IMG/VR virus record: IMGVR_UViG_3300044691_000371
Location: 1-64,000 of that record
Direction: 5' to 3' (one strand)
DNA length: 64,000 bases
Origin: a virus
Shown: positions 53,675-61,902 of the stretch, piece by piece
How the letters are laid out: every line of letters begins with the position of its first letter
Numbering within the stretch: position 1 is the stretch's first letter
Notes under the pieces: generated by a model
Told to the model about the DNA's origin: nothing
Database searches by the model: none
What the model saw: only the letters and a program-made list of their open reading frames with translations
Position numbers and translations under genes: made by a program

Positions 53675-55113
53675 AACCTGCCTATTGATGGGTACGACTC
53701 TTTAATTTTAGTCATATCACCTTTATAGGCAACGATTATTTTTTGTTCCTGCTTTGGAAATTTGCGATAATGAAGTGTTTTTTTAGCGTGTGATAATCTG
53801 GTAAATGCCCCCTCAACGTAAACAATTTTATTGTAAACAAATAGCCCGTTGTTTTTAAAAAACAATTCGTGTTCTGATTCGCAACAATAATAAGCCCCAT
53901 CTTTATCGCGGCTATCTCCTGTCATTATAACAAAAAAACAATTATCGTTTAATACCTCAATTGCTTTTTTATAACCGGCAAATAAAGTATCTCTAAACTC
54001 TTCGTAAGTAGGGATTGAATTTAATTCCCCTATGGGCGGTTTGCCGTCATAGTCTAAATATTCCTCAACTTTATAGTAAGGGGGGCATGAAAAAACAAGA
54101 TCGTATTTTTTGTCTGGTTTAAAGGTTGAGCTATCCGATTTAAACCATTTTACATTTTCAAAATCCTGGCATAACGCATTGTTAGCATCGCATTGGTTTT
54201 GCCTTATTTCTGATGAAAGATATTCATATCCGTTTGCTCCGGTAACGAAACCCATTTGAACACCACCGCCAAATGGATTATAAACACTTGTGCCGTTAGT
54301 TGGCATAAAGAAGCGTAATATAACCTCACAGGCAACTGGGTCAAGTACGGAGGCGTTGCCGTTAAACGATTTGCCTTTGTTGTGCTGTACGTTGCCATCT
54401 TCATCAATTGTATGATTGGCTAAAACAACGTTTGACATACCATTTTTACCCTGCCAACATCCATCCCGTGAAGCAAACTTTGGATTTTCAATATTATATT
54501 TTGCCCCGGCTGCTTCTATTTTTTCGTTCCATTCTTTTTTCATTTTCAACCAATCGCCTTTAGTCGAGTTCCATACATTTGTCATTGTTGCATGGGCTAA
54601 CCTTTTCATTCTTACTTGTTCTAATTGGCCGTAAACCATGTAAGAATAACCGCTTAAATTGAGATACTCTTTAAACCCGATGGCAGCAAATACTTTTGGA
54701 TTTTCGAGGTCATGTTTTTGACTTACGGTCATAATCATAGGATAGCCAAAGGTATTTTGCTTTATGATTTCGCCGACCATATCGCTATAAATCGCTTTGT
54801 ATTTTTTGTTTAAATCCATAGCCGATTGAAGCAAGCAAAACTCTTTTGCTTCGTGGTTGATCTGATATGTGAAAAACCCTGAAAAAGCATCATTCAACTT
54901 AAAAATAATAGCTGAATGTATCTGCATGTTTTTACGAGCAGCCCGGTAAGCAACCCCGTCCTCAACTGCTAATTTAGCAACCTGTTCTTCATACCCTGAA
55001 CCTATGACAGATTCTACATTTATAAATTCAATTTTATCGGCGAACATTATCGTTTGCTTTTTATTTATAGGCTCAATAATTATTTCGTCTTCGAAAATTA
55101 GTTGTTGTTTCAT
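53671..55113 (-). CDS. DNA amino-methyltransferase with CPPYY motif
   Basis: The 480-residue protein has a class I fold: NPFGGG at 279-284 (motif I), EIRQNQCDAN (motif II region) and FSCPPYYKVEEY at 342-353 (motif IV), in N6-adenine/N4-cytosine DNA-methyltransferase style. Residues about 30-160 look like a GNAT-type acyltransferase-like domain. CPPYY rather than DPPY occurs in phage base-modification clusters. The window shows no cognate restriction gene, so self-protection or a step in hypermodification is likely. Confidence 0.7.
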   Translation of the reverse strand: MKQQLIFEDEIIIEPINKKQTIMFADKIEFINVESVIGSGYEEQVAKLAVEDGVAYRAARKNMQIHSAIIFKLNDAFSGFFTYQINHEAKEFCLLQSAMDLNKKYKAIYSDMVGEIIKQNTFGYPMIMTVSQKHDLENPKVFAAIGFKEYLNLSGYSYMVYGQLEQVRMKRLAHATMTNVWNSTKGDWLKMKKEWNEKIEAAGAKYNIENPKFASRDGCWQGKNGMSNVVLANHTIDEDGNVQHNKGKSFNGNASVLDPVACEVILRFFMPTNGTSVYNPFGGGVQMGFVTGANGYEYLSSEIRQNQCDANNALCQDFENVKWFKSDSSTFKPDKKYDLVFSCPPYYKVEEYLDYDGKPPIGELNSIPTYEEFRDTLFAGYKKAIEVLNDNCFFVIMTGDSRDKDGAYYCCESEHELFFKNNGLFVYNKIVYVEGAFTRLSHAKKTLHYRKFPKQEQKIIVAYKGDMTKIKESYPSIGRL

Positions 55114-55156
55114 TTATTATGATTTGTTTTTTATTTTATGTTTGGTAAAATGTGTC

Positions 55157-55810
55157 TTAACTTTTGAGCAGTTTATTTTGTTCATGAAGTCCCTCTAATC
55201 CCAAAACATTTATCTTGTGTTGGATAGCGTTTTCGATTTCGCTTTTTGCTTCGTTAACTACTATATCCATTGTTTCTTGAAAACATTTAGCGAAAAAAGG
55301 AATGTTACTTGCTACTTCCTGGGTTAACCATTCAACTGTGAAATTAAGTTCTTGTTGATCGGCTTTTGAAAGTGTTTTTTTAGCTGATAAATCTTTTACA
55401 CGCGCTTGCTTTACTTTTAAAGTTTTAGCAAATTCACGCATTCTGTCATCAAATTTACGGTGTATAAATTCCTTTCTGCTTTCTTGCTCTGGCAAATGTT
55501 CAACCATTTTTCTATCAAAAGCCTCAATAGTGCATGGAATGCCATCGCCCCTATTCATTGAGGTTATCATTTCAGCGAATTGATTCGAACTCATTCTTAT
55601 TTGAATAATCGGAGTATGATTTGAAGCAAAATACCTATCACAAGATAAATCTCTCTGTATTTCAGATTGATAAACTTTCATTTGGATATAATTATCCTGT
55701 TTCAGTTCACTGCCGTAAAAGTTTGTTCCTGTAGAATTTATACGGCTAAATCCAATTTGCCCAAAAGATGGGTGTTTATGCCTTTCATCTTCGTTCTGAT
55801 CTAAACTCAT
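55157..55810 (-). CDS. Conserved phage protein, function unknown
   Basis: The 217-residue protein has HPSFGQIGFSRINSTGTNFYG and IRMSSNQFAEMITSMNRGDG, then a long charged coiled coil. I know this HPS-G-I-FSR pattern from many unrelated phages, uncharacterised. It leads into the modification cluster. Confidence 0.6.
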   Translation of the reverse strand: MSLDQNEDERHKHPSFGQIGFSRINSTGTNFYGSELKQDNYIQMKVYQSEIQRDLSCDRYFASNHTPIIQIRMSSNQFAEMITSMNRGDGIPCTIEAFDRKMVEHLPEQESRKEFIHRKFDDRMREFAKTLKVKQARVKDLSAKKTLSKADQQELNFTVEWLTQEVASNIPFFAKCFQETMDIVVNEAKSEIENAIQHKINVLGLEGLHEQNKLLKS

Positions 55811-55846
55811 TTTGTGTGTATTTAAAGGTAATTTACTTTTTTTATT

Positions 55847-56023
55847 TTACAAGTTAACTAACAAAAACTTGATTAGTAGCTTCTTTTGTTTTTCGTCAAG
55901 AAATATTTCATCGGTCAAGTCATCGACTTTAACCTTGATATGCAATCCATCGTAAATAGAGTTCTTAATGGTTATTGTGCTATTTTCTTCGCACACTATA
56001 TTAAATTCGTCGTGTATGTTCAT
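55847..56023 (-). CDS. Small hypothetical protein
   Basis: A 58-residue frame (MNIHDEFNIVCEENSTITIK...) followed by YDGLHIKVKVDDL. Reasonable beta-rich composition. Function unknown. Confidence 0.5.
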   Translation of the reverse strand: MNIHDEFNIVCEENSTITIKNSIYDGLHIKVKVDDLTDEIFLDEKQKKLLIKFLLVNL

Positions 56024-56044
56024 GATTTTGCTTTTTGTATTTGA

Positions 56045-56331
56045 TATAACGCTTGCTGAATTTAAATAGCTTATTTTTTTGTGGACGTAACCGGTAACGA
56101 TCCGGCGATCTCCATCTGGACTGGGATCAGCAGCCTCTTTACGCCCTTTAAAATAAGCATCCGTTCTGATCGCCGTCCCGGATGCTCAACCTAAACCTAT
56201 CACAATGACCGAATAGAACTTCGATCTACTGCTAAAAGCCAAATCCTTTTGAGAGTTTGGCTTGCGTAGACGGGTTTACGCATTTTTTCCGGTATTAGCA
56301 GACCGTGAACTATCTCACGGAACACGGTGGG
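56045..56331 (-). other. GC-richer structured non-coding stretch
   Basis: No convincing gene was found in these 287 bases, although short frames exist. The minus strand holds five hairpins in a row: CCGTGA/TCACGG, GCGTA/TACGC, GCCAAA/TTTGGC, AGCATCC/GGATGCT, and an 8-bp helix GGGCGTAA/TTACGTCC (56150-56087) enclosing GATCCC/GGAGATC and CCGG/CCGG hairpins. Base content is visibly richer in G and C than its surroundings. A structured RNA or the remains of an imported gene are both possible. Confidence 0.45.
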
Positions 56332-56550
56332 TTAATTTACTACCGTAGCATCTTCAAAATGAAGTATGCCAGCAATCCAAATTTTAGCGGGTGTTTTAAG
56401 AATGTCGGAATTATCAGCAAAAATAACTTTATAGCCTTTTTCGTAGCCTAATTCATCGGTTTTAATTACCTGTATGTTTTGACCTATATAAAGGTTAGAC
56501 CAGGCATGAACATTTTTGCTTCTTTTGATTGTTACTGTTAGAGTGTTCAT
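56332..56550 (-). CDS. Small beta-rich hypothetical protein
   Basis: The 72-residue protein begins MNTLTVTIKRSKNVHAWSNL and could be a small barrel (YIGQNIQVIKTDE, GYKVIFADNSD). Own promoter at 56573-56616. Function unknown. Confidence 0.5.
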   Translation of the reverse strand: MNTLTVTIKRSKNVHAWSNLYIGQNIQVIKTDELGYEKGYKVIFADNSDILKTPAKIWIAGILHFEDATVVN

Positions 56551-56580
56551 TTTGAGATAGTTTAAAATTACTTTGTCGAT

Positions 56581-56612
56581 ATTGACAGAACAAATATAAC
56601 TATTGTTTTTGT
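56581..56612 (-). promoter_or_regulatory. Phage-family promoter (GTTTG-N19-TATATTTG)
   Basis: GTTTG and TATATTTG lie 19 bases apart on the minus strand, preceded by AAAATAAA. The leader contains TGTC-N6-GACA as in the 25273 and 7092 copies. Confidence 0.8.
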
Positions 56613-56654
56613 ATTTGCAAACTTTATTTTACTTTTTTGAAATTATTTTTTAAA

Positions 56655-56690
56655 ATAAAAATGCCTTACATTTCTATAAGGCATTTTCGA
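56655..56690 (-). terminator. Terminator
   Basis: ATGCCTTA and TAAGGCAT form an 8-bp stem followed by T-rich sequence on the minus strand. It ends the 56749-57096 transcript. Confidence 0.65.
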
Positions 56691-56748
56691 GGTGAGTAAT
56701 CGTTCCGTGCTTCGTCTTTTTTGCGTCTATCGTAGAGGGTTGTTTTTA

Positions 56749-57096
56749 TCAAGCTGCAATAAGCTTTTTATAGCTATTTTTTAAAGTTTCTAAATGACCT
56801 ATGCGGGTATCTATCTTTTTACAGGCGTAGTTAACAAGTTCTTTAAATACATAATCCCTATTTACATGCTTATTACAAAGTGCAAAAAATACTTTTCCAT
56901 CATCGTAAATAACTAATTTTTTTCTGTAAGGTGTATTTAAATAGTAGGACTTATTAAGGGTGATAATTTCATTCGAAAGTTCGATTTTGATTTGGTTTTT
57001 ATCCTCAAAAGGAAATCTGTTCCCAATCTCGTACGAAATTTCAGGTAAACCGGTTTTGCCCGTTTTTAAACTGTATGAAATGTTTTTCCCGATCAC
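56749..57096 (-). CDS. Hypothetical protein (GTG start)
   Basis: 115 residues from a GTG at 57096; no in-frame ATG is nearby. Beta-rich with VIYDDGKVFFALCNKHVNRD and a basic helical C-terminus. Own promoter and terminator. Function unknown. Confidence 0.5.
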   Translation of the reverse strand: MIGKNISYSLKTGKTGLPEISYEIGNRFPFEDKNQIKIELSNEIITLNKSYYLNTPYRKKLVIYDDGKVFFALCNKHVNRDYVFKELVNYACKKIDTRIGHLETLKNSYKKLIAA

Positions 57097-57116
57097 AATT
57101 AATTAAATTCATTGTA

Positions 57117-57145
57117 CAAATATACTAAGTATTTTTAAAATCAAA
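57117..57145 (-). promoter_or_regulatory. Promoter (TTTG-N17-TATATTTG)
   Basis: TTTG (57145-57142) and TATATTTG (57124-57117) on the minus strand, 17 bases apart. It lacks the extended GCAAATAC block of the main family. Confidence 0.6.
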
Positions 57146-57161
57146 AACTATACCAATTTTA

Positions 57162-57362
57162 TTAGATTAATTGAGCGTGGATAATAATAGCTGGCAAAAT
57201 AGGTGTAACGTCAATAATTACTTTCATAACCGTAGCCTTTAAACCTTTGTGGTAAATCGTGGTGTTTAATTCAGGTGTGAAGCTCAACTTAGTGTTTATT
57301 GGATTAGCCTGGTTGGTTATTTGACCTTCTTTGTTTTGGATGAATATGATTGTTGGATGCAT
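57162..57362 (-). CDS. Small hypothetical protein
   Basis: The 66-residue beta-rich protein contains TIYHKGLKATVMKVIIDV. Function unknown. Confidence 0.5.
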   Translation of the reverse strand: MHPTIIFIQNKEGQITNQANPINTKLSFTPELNTTIYHKGLKATVMKVIIDVTPILPAIIIHAQLI

Positions 57363-57364
57363 TA

Positions 57365-57580
57365 TTAAAAAGGATTTATTCTTTTAAAATATTTGTAATC
57401 ATTGGTTATTTCGAAATCATAATGATTCTGATTGATATATTCTTTACAAATGTCTGTAAATAATTGAGGGTCACGTTTTCCAGTTAATTCAATTTCAATC
57501 GCGTTACCAGGTTTCATTCGTGCGAAACATTCAAACCAATAATCTAATTGTTCCTGAAAGTTTTTAAAAGTTGTTTGCAT
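57365..57580 (-). CDS. Small hypothetical protein
   Basis: 71 residues from the ATG at 57580 (MQTTFKNFQEQLDYWFECFA...). A start at 57622 would overlap the upstream gene more deeply. Function unknown. Confidence 0.5.
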   Translation of the reverse strand: MQTTFKNFQEQLDYWFECFARMKPGNAIEIELTGKRDPQLFTDICKEYINQNHYDFEITNDYKYFKRINPF

Positions 57581-57959
57581 CTGATATATTTTTAAGTTGT
57601 TTTTTAAAATCTGAATTTTCAACTCTTAATAATTGTATTATAGTGACTAATTCCCTATTGAATAGCTTTAAGGATTGGTTATAATACATTATTTGGTTTA
57701 ATTGGGTATTTATACCTAAAAGTGTGATAAGTCGTTGCTTAGAGGCTGTAACTCTTGCAGATGGCTTGCTTTTTTCAAATTTTATTATCTGTTCTAACAT
57801 TTCTAACAAATAATGATTTTGTTCATTTAAAAGCTTTGTCGGTTTTAATGTATCTTGAATTTCGCTTTCAAGTAATCCTAATTCAAGGTTTTTAATATCA
57901 AAACCGTCTTCTAATTTTTCAATTTTTTCCTGTAATTCTTTAAAATACTCTTTTGCCAT
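57564..57959 (-). CDS. Coiled-coil hypothetical protein
   Basis: The 131-residue protein is helical throughout (KELQEKIEKLEDGFDIKNLE...; FNRELVTIIQLLRVENSDFK). It sits next to the helicase-like gene and may be a replication accessory. Function unknown. Confidence 0.5.
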   Translation of the reverse strand: MAKEYFKELQEKIEKLEDGFDIKNLELGLLESEIQDTLKPTKLLNEQNHYLLEMLEQIIKFEKSKPSARVTASKQRLITLLGINTQLNQIMYYNQSLKLFNRELVTIIQLLRVENSDFKKQLKNISDANNF

Positions 57960-57963
57960 AACT

Positions 57964-58911
57964 TTAAAATAAATCTGTTTCTAAAACTTTAAATCCTTTT
58001 TCATGCTCAAATGCATAATAGTCAAATGGTGCATCAACTTCGTAATATCTGTTTTTTTTCCAATCAAAAAATAGTGTACACATACCTTTATTTGCAACTC
58101 CTTTTGGCTTTGCCTTATCTATAAAAATTTGTACTTCATGTGATTGATATTGTGAACCGCTTTCGCCTACTAAATTAGCCGGTGGTCTCCAAAGTGTTAT
58201 CCATGTCATTGCCTTTCTAAATAAAGCCTGCCCACCTGCTGCCTGACGTGGTAATGGTTTTGGGTAATAAGTAATATTATCTTTTGTAACAGGTATTGAA
58301 CTTGCTGGATGTATTGATAAGAAAAAATGTTTATTTTCTTTTTTACAGCTACGGCGCAAATAACTCATTAAGTTTTCAATATATAAATCCTGGCGTGAAC
58401 CGAATTTTGACATATCGTGTTCTAATTCATTATATGGCTCACCTACAATAATATTAATTTTCTTTTTATTTTCTTTTTCCCATTTTTTAGAATAGTCAAA
58501 AAGATTTTCTATTGAATACGCTCTATCATCTGTATCAACAAAAACAAAGTATTCAGTAAGCCATGCAATCACATCGTAAAATTCTTTATCGGCTAAGGCA
58601 AAGTTTGAATTTTTTAACATTTGTTTCCCGCTGTATTTATGCACTAATTCAGAAACTACCTCTTCAGCCGATCCTGTTTCAGGTGAACAAATTAAACTTC
58701 TTTGTCCATATTTTTTTGCCTGATTCAAAACCATTTCAAAAATAAATTCTGATTTTCCATGGGTTGGCTCTGAATAAACAATTGTGAATGTGCCTAACTT
58801 GATTGAATATAAGCTATCAAGGTTTTTAAAGCCTGTATTTTGGCCCCTTATTATCCCTTCATTTCGCAATTTTTCAATTGCTGGCATCATATCAAGTATA
58901 GTTTTTATCAT
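57964..58911 (-). CDS. DnaB-like RecA-fold ATPase (replicative helicase candidate)
   Basis: The 315-residue protein has TGFKNLDSL, then LGTFTIVYSEPTHGKSEFIF, a Walker A variant in a DnaB C-terminal-like frame, SLICSPETGSAEEV, and FFLSIHPASSIPV as a likely sensor region. A DnaB N-terminal domain is missing. It overlaps the initiator stop by one base, the usual initiator-helicase pairing. Probably the phage helicase or loader. Confidence 0.7.
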   Translation of the reverse strand: MIKTILDMMPAIEKLRNEGIIRGQNTGFKNLDSLYSIKLGTFTIVYSEPTHGKSEFIFEMVLNQAKKYGQRSLICSPETGSAEEVVSELVHKYSGKQMLKNSNFALADKEFYDVIAWLTEYFVFVDTDDRAYSIENLFDYSKKWEKENKKKINIIVGEPYNELEHDMSKFGSRQDLYIENLMSYLRRSCKKENKHFFLSIHPASSIPVTKDNITYYPKPLPRQAAGGQALFRKAMTWITLWRPPANLVGESGSQYQSHEVQIFIDKAKPKGVANKGMCTLFFDWKKNRYYEVDAPFDYYAFEHEKGFKVLETDLF

Positions 58912-59612
58912 TAGTTACTAACGTTTGAAAAATCCAACTTATAATTATTTTGCTGCTTAAAATCTGTTTTCTTATCCCCTTTATTCCAATTAGATAATCT
59001 TAATGATAAATCCCATGTTTTTTCAAATTCAAATCTCATTTTAGTTTTTGATTGATTAGGCTCAGTCCAATATTTGAAAAAATCATTGAGTAAATCTTTA
59101 TTATATTTTGAAAGAAAAGGAGAAAGGGCATTTTTAAATGCCTCTCTACGATCTTTAATATCTATTTTATTTACTTTATTATTCTTTATAGTATTGCGTT
59201 CGCTTTCTTTTGGTAATGCGAACGCATTTTTATCGTGTGCGTTCGCATTTTTATTTTGTTCATTCGCATGTTTTTCCCATCTAAATATAGCCGATTCTTT
59301 AGCCTTTATTGATTTTGCATTACGTTTATTTAATCTATCATTTATACTATCAGACCAGAAATATTTCCCATCATTTTTAAATAAATCAAAATCATTTATC
59401 AATGATAAAATACAACCTTCTGTTGTTCGTAATGCAAATGCATAATTATCACATTCTGAAAGTAAAAGCTTGCCACCCTGTTCATAAATTATTTCTATTA
59501 AATCCCAAAAAACACTTTTACCTTCATGCCCTAATTTCATTAGGACTTTTTGCAATTTAGGATCATTCCTTGCACCAAAATCATGGCTGAAATAAAAAGA
59601 TTCTTTAGCCAT
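58911..59612 (-). CDS. Replication initiator, DUF4373/Lin1244-like
   Basis: The 233-residue protein opens with YFSHDFGARNDPKLQKVLMK, then GKSVFWDLIEIIYEQGG, the start typical of DUF4373 (Lin1244/Lin1753) replisome-organiser proteins with winged helices. A low-complexity Asn/Ala/Lys linker (NEQNKNANAHDKNAFALPKE) is encoded by repeats that look like iterons. The C-terminal domain may contact the helicase. It resembles lambda O-type organisation. Confidence 0.7.
   Translation of the reverse strand: MAKESFYFSHDFGARNDPKLQKVLMKLGHEGKSVFWDLIEIIYEQGGKLLLSECDNYAFALRTTEGCILSLINDFDLFKNDGKYFWSDSINDRLNKRNAKSIKAKESAIFRWEKHANEQNKNANAHDKNAFALPKESERNTIKNNKVNKIDIKDRREAFKNALSPFLSKYNKDLLNDFFKYWTEPNQSKTKMRFEFEKTWDLSLRLSNWNKGDKKTDFKQQNNYKLDFSNVSN
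59194..59268. repeat. Iteron-like repeats, candidate replication origin
   Basis: Four copies of TGCGTTCGCA or close variants occur at 59194-59203, 59217-59226 (as TGCGAACGCA), 59238-59247 and 59261-59268, with ATTTTTAT following two of them. They lie inside the initiator gene, as origins do in lambda-like phages. Confidence 0.55.
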
Positions 59613-60277
59613 TATGCAGATATGGGGAATAATGTAAAAGGCTTTTCTAATAATTGATGTTCATTATTAATAAGCAATTCAAATTCTTTTATTATAAGTT
59701 CACTTTTTTTAAACCATTCTCCATTAATCCTTAATGAATTAAATTTAACATGTAAATCCTTTTCTAAAGTACCGAAAGGGTCTTTTATTTTATAAATGAT
59801 TTTACATTTATATGGATTGTGAGTTTGAATACTTTTAAGCCTCGATGATGGATTATTACTAAATCCTATTTTATAAATATCACCGGCTTCTATCAGATAA
59901 ATATAAGTTTGTTTTAATATTTTATTTTTTGTTTTTTTATTTGTTTTATCTGTAAATAATTTAAAATCTTCAATATTTTCTAATCTATAAAATGATTTTG
60001 TTAATGTTTTATCTTTAAAACATTTATTAGTTTTTACTATTATTTTAGGTAATCTGAAAAAATCTGAATCATTATTATTTTCTATTAAAATTTCAGTTAT
60101 TAAATAAGGATAATGCTTTTTTTCAGATAAAATATTATCTCCATCTTTGTATTTAAAGATATAATCTCCTACCTTAAAACCGAGTTTAATTAAATGATTT
60201 TGATATAATAATATCAAATCTTCGTATAGGCAATTTATTTTATCTATACAAATTGAATCAATTTCTTTGATTGTCAT
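59612..60277 (-). CDS. Protein with C-terminal T5orf172/GIY-YIG-like domain
   Basis: The 221-residue protein has an unrecognised Lys/Asn/Ile-rich N-terminal half (1-120). A T5orf172 domain follows at about 125-200 (YIYLIEAGDIYKIGFSNNPS, SRLKSIQTHNPYKC, FNSLRINGEWFKKSEL). Likely an endonuclease or DNA-binding protein. It overlaps the initiator start. Confidence 0.65.
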   Translation of the reverse strand: MTIKEIDSICIDKINCLYEDLILLYQNHLIKLGFKVGDYIFKYKDGDNILSEKKHYPYLITEILIENNNDSDFFRLPKIIVKTNKCFKDKTLTKSFYRLENIEDFKLFTDKTNKKTKNKILKQTYIYLIEAGDIYKIGFSNNPSSRLKSIQTHNPYKCKIIYKIKDPFGTLEKDLHVKFNSLRINGEWFKKSELIIKEFELLINNEHQLLEKPFTLFPISA

Positions 60278-60328
60278 AGTGTGATTAATTTGGTCAATGT
60301 AACAATATATAAAGCCGACAAAACCGGG

Positions 60329-60499
60329 TTAGTCTAATAAAATTAAAACGCCGCCCATTATTTCAACTGTATTTACTTTTTTTGATTTAACAAGATCGTT
60401 TACACGTTGTCGAATTAAATTATTTCTACGGGCATATTCAGCCTGAGTAATAAGTTTTGTTCTATCGACTTTTAAAGGAGGTAATTGTGAATTTTCCAT
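60329..60499 (-). CDS. Small helix-turn-helix-like protein
   Basis: A 56-residue frame (MENSQLPPLKVDRTKLITQA...) contains LITQAEYARRNNLIRQRVND, resembling excisionase/MerR-type winged helices. The promoter -7 element at 60505-60512 is right before the ATG. May regulate the replication genes. Confidence 0.55.
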   Translation of the reverse strand: MENSQLPPLKVDRTKLITQAEYARRNNLIRQRVNDLVKSKKVNTVEIMGGVLILLD

Positions 60500-60504
60500 T
60501 GCTT

Positions 60505-60536
60505 CAAATATATGTTACATTGTCCGAATAAACAAT
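60505..60536 (-). promoter_or_regulatory. Promoter (ATTG-N20-TATATTTG)
   Basis: TATATTTG (60512-60505) on the minus strand, with ATTG 20 bases upstream. The predicted start is at or near the ATG, suggesting a leaderless message. Confidence 0.55.
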
Positions 60537-60539
60537 ATT

Positions 60540-60641
60540 TTATTTCATAAAATTTCGATTATTCTTTTTAATTCTTTTCACAACTGGTTTCGAGCAGTCA
60601 ATTTTTATTATTTGGAATGTTGTTTGGTTGCAGTAACTCAT
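60540..60641 (-). CDS. Possible small basic protein
   Basis: A 33-residue frame (MSYCNQTTFQIIKIDCSKPV...) with a basic tail. Coding is uncertain because it overlaps the promoter of the next gene. Confidence 0.3.
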   Translation of the reverse strand: MSYCNQTTFQIIKIDCSKPVVKRIKKNNRNFMK

Positions 60642-60650
60642 TTTTTTTGT

Positions 60651-61295
60651 TTAATCTAAATGAAGTGTTTTAATGAACTGATTTAATATTCTATTTCCGC
60701 TTTCATCTAAATGCGGATGCAATGCTCTACTTAATTCAAATATTCTGTTTTGTAAATTTGTAGTTTTGAAATAGTATTTACTAAGCAATGTTGAGGTTTT
60801 ATCGTTTTTTAATTTATGTAAAAAAGGTGCTTTTTTTGTTTCAATTACTTCGTTCCCATCAATATAAAGTAAACCGGCGTAAAATGGCATTTCATCTATT
60901 TTTAATAGATCTTTGGGGCAAGCGTAGTAAAATTTATTGGGTAAACATTTGCAAATATTCTTAAAATAAATAGACGAACTATCCCCTAATCCAAAATTAT
61001 ATGTTTCAGGATTGTAAATCCCACCATTGCGAATATAGGGCCTAAATGGATATTTTTCTAAAATGTATTCTTTTTTGTGATTTGTAAATAAATGATGTTT
61101 ATCTGTTTTTTTAAAATCAGCTAAAAAATCAGAACGACTTATTTTAACCTCAACTTCTACAGCATAATTACTCGTGGAAACGGCAAAAAAATCACATTCC
61201 CAATTATACATGTAAGCATTAAATAACTTATAGTCGTAATTATGAAAGTGCCGCCTTACTGCCTTTAATATGTCAATACTTTTAATTTCTGACAT
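60651..61295 (-). CDS. PD-(D/E)XK nuclease-like protein (MmcB-like)
   Basis: The 214-residue protein has WECDFFAVSTSNYAVEVEVK followed by ISRSDFLADFKKTDKH, with the D-x(n)-ExK set of a PD-(D/E)XK nuclease as in MmcB-like repair proteins. CPKDLL and LLYID follow. Probably nicks or trims DNA in replication or repair; it might also be a defence or anti-host nuclease. Confidence 0.65.
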   Translation of the reverse strand: MSEIKSIDILKAVRRHFHNYDYKLFNAYMYNWECDFFAVSTSNYAVEVEVKISRSDFLADFKKTDKHHLFTNHKKEYILEKYPFRPYIRNGGIYNPETYNFGLGDSSSIYFKNICKCLPNKFYYACPKDLLKIDEMPFYAGLLYIDGNEVIETKKAPFLHKLKNDKTSTLLSKYYFKTTNLQNRIFELSRALHPHLDESGNRILNQFIKTLHLD

Positions 61296-61296
61296 A

Positions 61297-61884
61297 TTAT
61301 TGAGTTACTTTTTGCTTGCTGTAAAGTTTAGTTAATAGTTCGTCTGCCCATTGAAGTGCTAAATCAGTTCCTTCGCTGCTGTTGTGTAGATTACCTGTAG
61401 GTGCGTTCTGAATTAATCCTTGCATTGCTAACCCGGCTAAATAAAGCCTGTCTTTGTGCCTTTGATCTTCTTTTTCAAAAAGGTTTGTTTCTTTCAAAGG
61501 CATTTTAAACCCATTAGGCGAACGATCTTGTTTGACAGCCTTCAGGTATTCAAGTATTTCGTTCTGCTGTTCTAAAGCCTTAGTGAAGCCATCTAAAGGT
61601 AAGTTTGGTTGCACTGTCTTTTTGCTTCGCTCTAAGATGTAATTCAACACTGTCAATATTAAGTTTTTATCGACCTGGAATGAAAGCCAATGCCACTTTT
61701 TATCTGTTTCAAGGTCAATTATTTTTAGATCGATTAATGCTTTTTTGATATACTTATTGATCTGAAATTCTTTTATCAGTTCATCGATTGTTAGTTCGCA
61801 TCCGTCCGAATTTGTAATAAGTGACTTTAAAAAGTCCTCGTATTTGTCAAGTACTTTCAGCAAAGGTTTTTTCTCGCGTGTCAT
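61297..61884 (-). CDS. Hypothetical protein
   Basis: The 195-residue, mainly helical protein begins MTREKKPLLKVLDKYEDFLK. The N-terminal part may be a winged helix (ELTIDELIKEFQINKYIKKA). It follows AATCACACAC just before the ATG, a recurring leader. Function unknown. Confidence 0.5.
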   Translation of the reverse strand: MTREKKPLLKVLDKYEDFLKSLITNSDGCELTIDELIKEFQINKYIKKALIDLKIIDLETDKKWHWLSFQVDKNLILTVLNYILERSKKTVQPNLPLDGFTKALEQQNEILEYLKAVKQDRSPNGFKMPLKETNLFEKEDQRHKDRLYLAGLAMQGLIQNAPTGNLHNSSEGTDLALQWADELLTKLYSKQKVTQ

Positions 61885-61902
61885 GTGTGTGATTATTTTA
61901 AA

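Noticed and set aside
56087-56150. Canonical tRNA gene.
   Set aside because: An acceptor-like helix exists, but the loop after it lacks TTC, the D arm has no GG, and the length is only about 64 bases.
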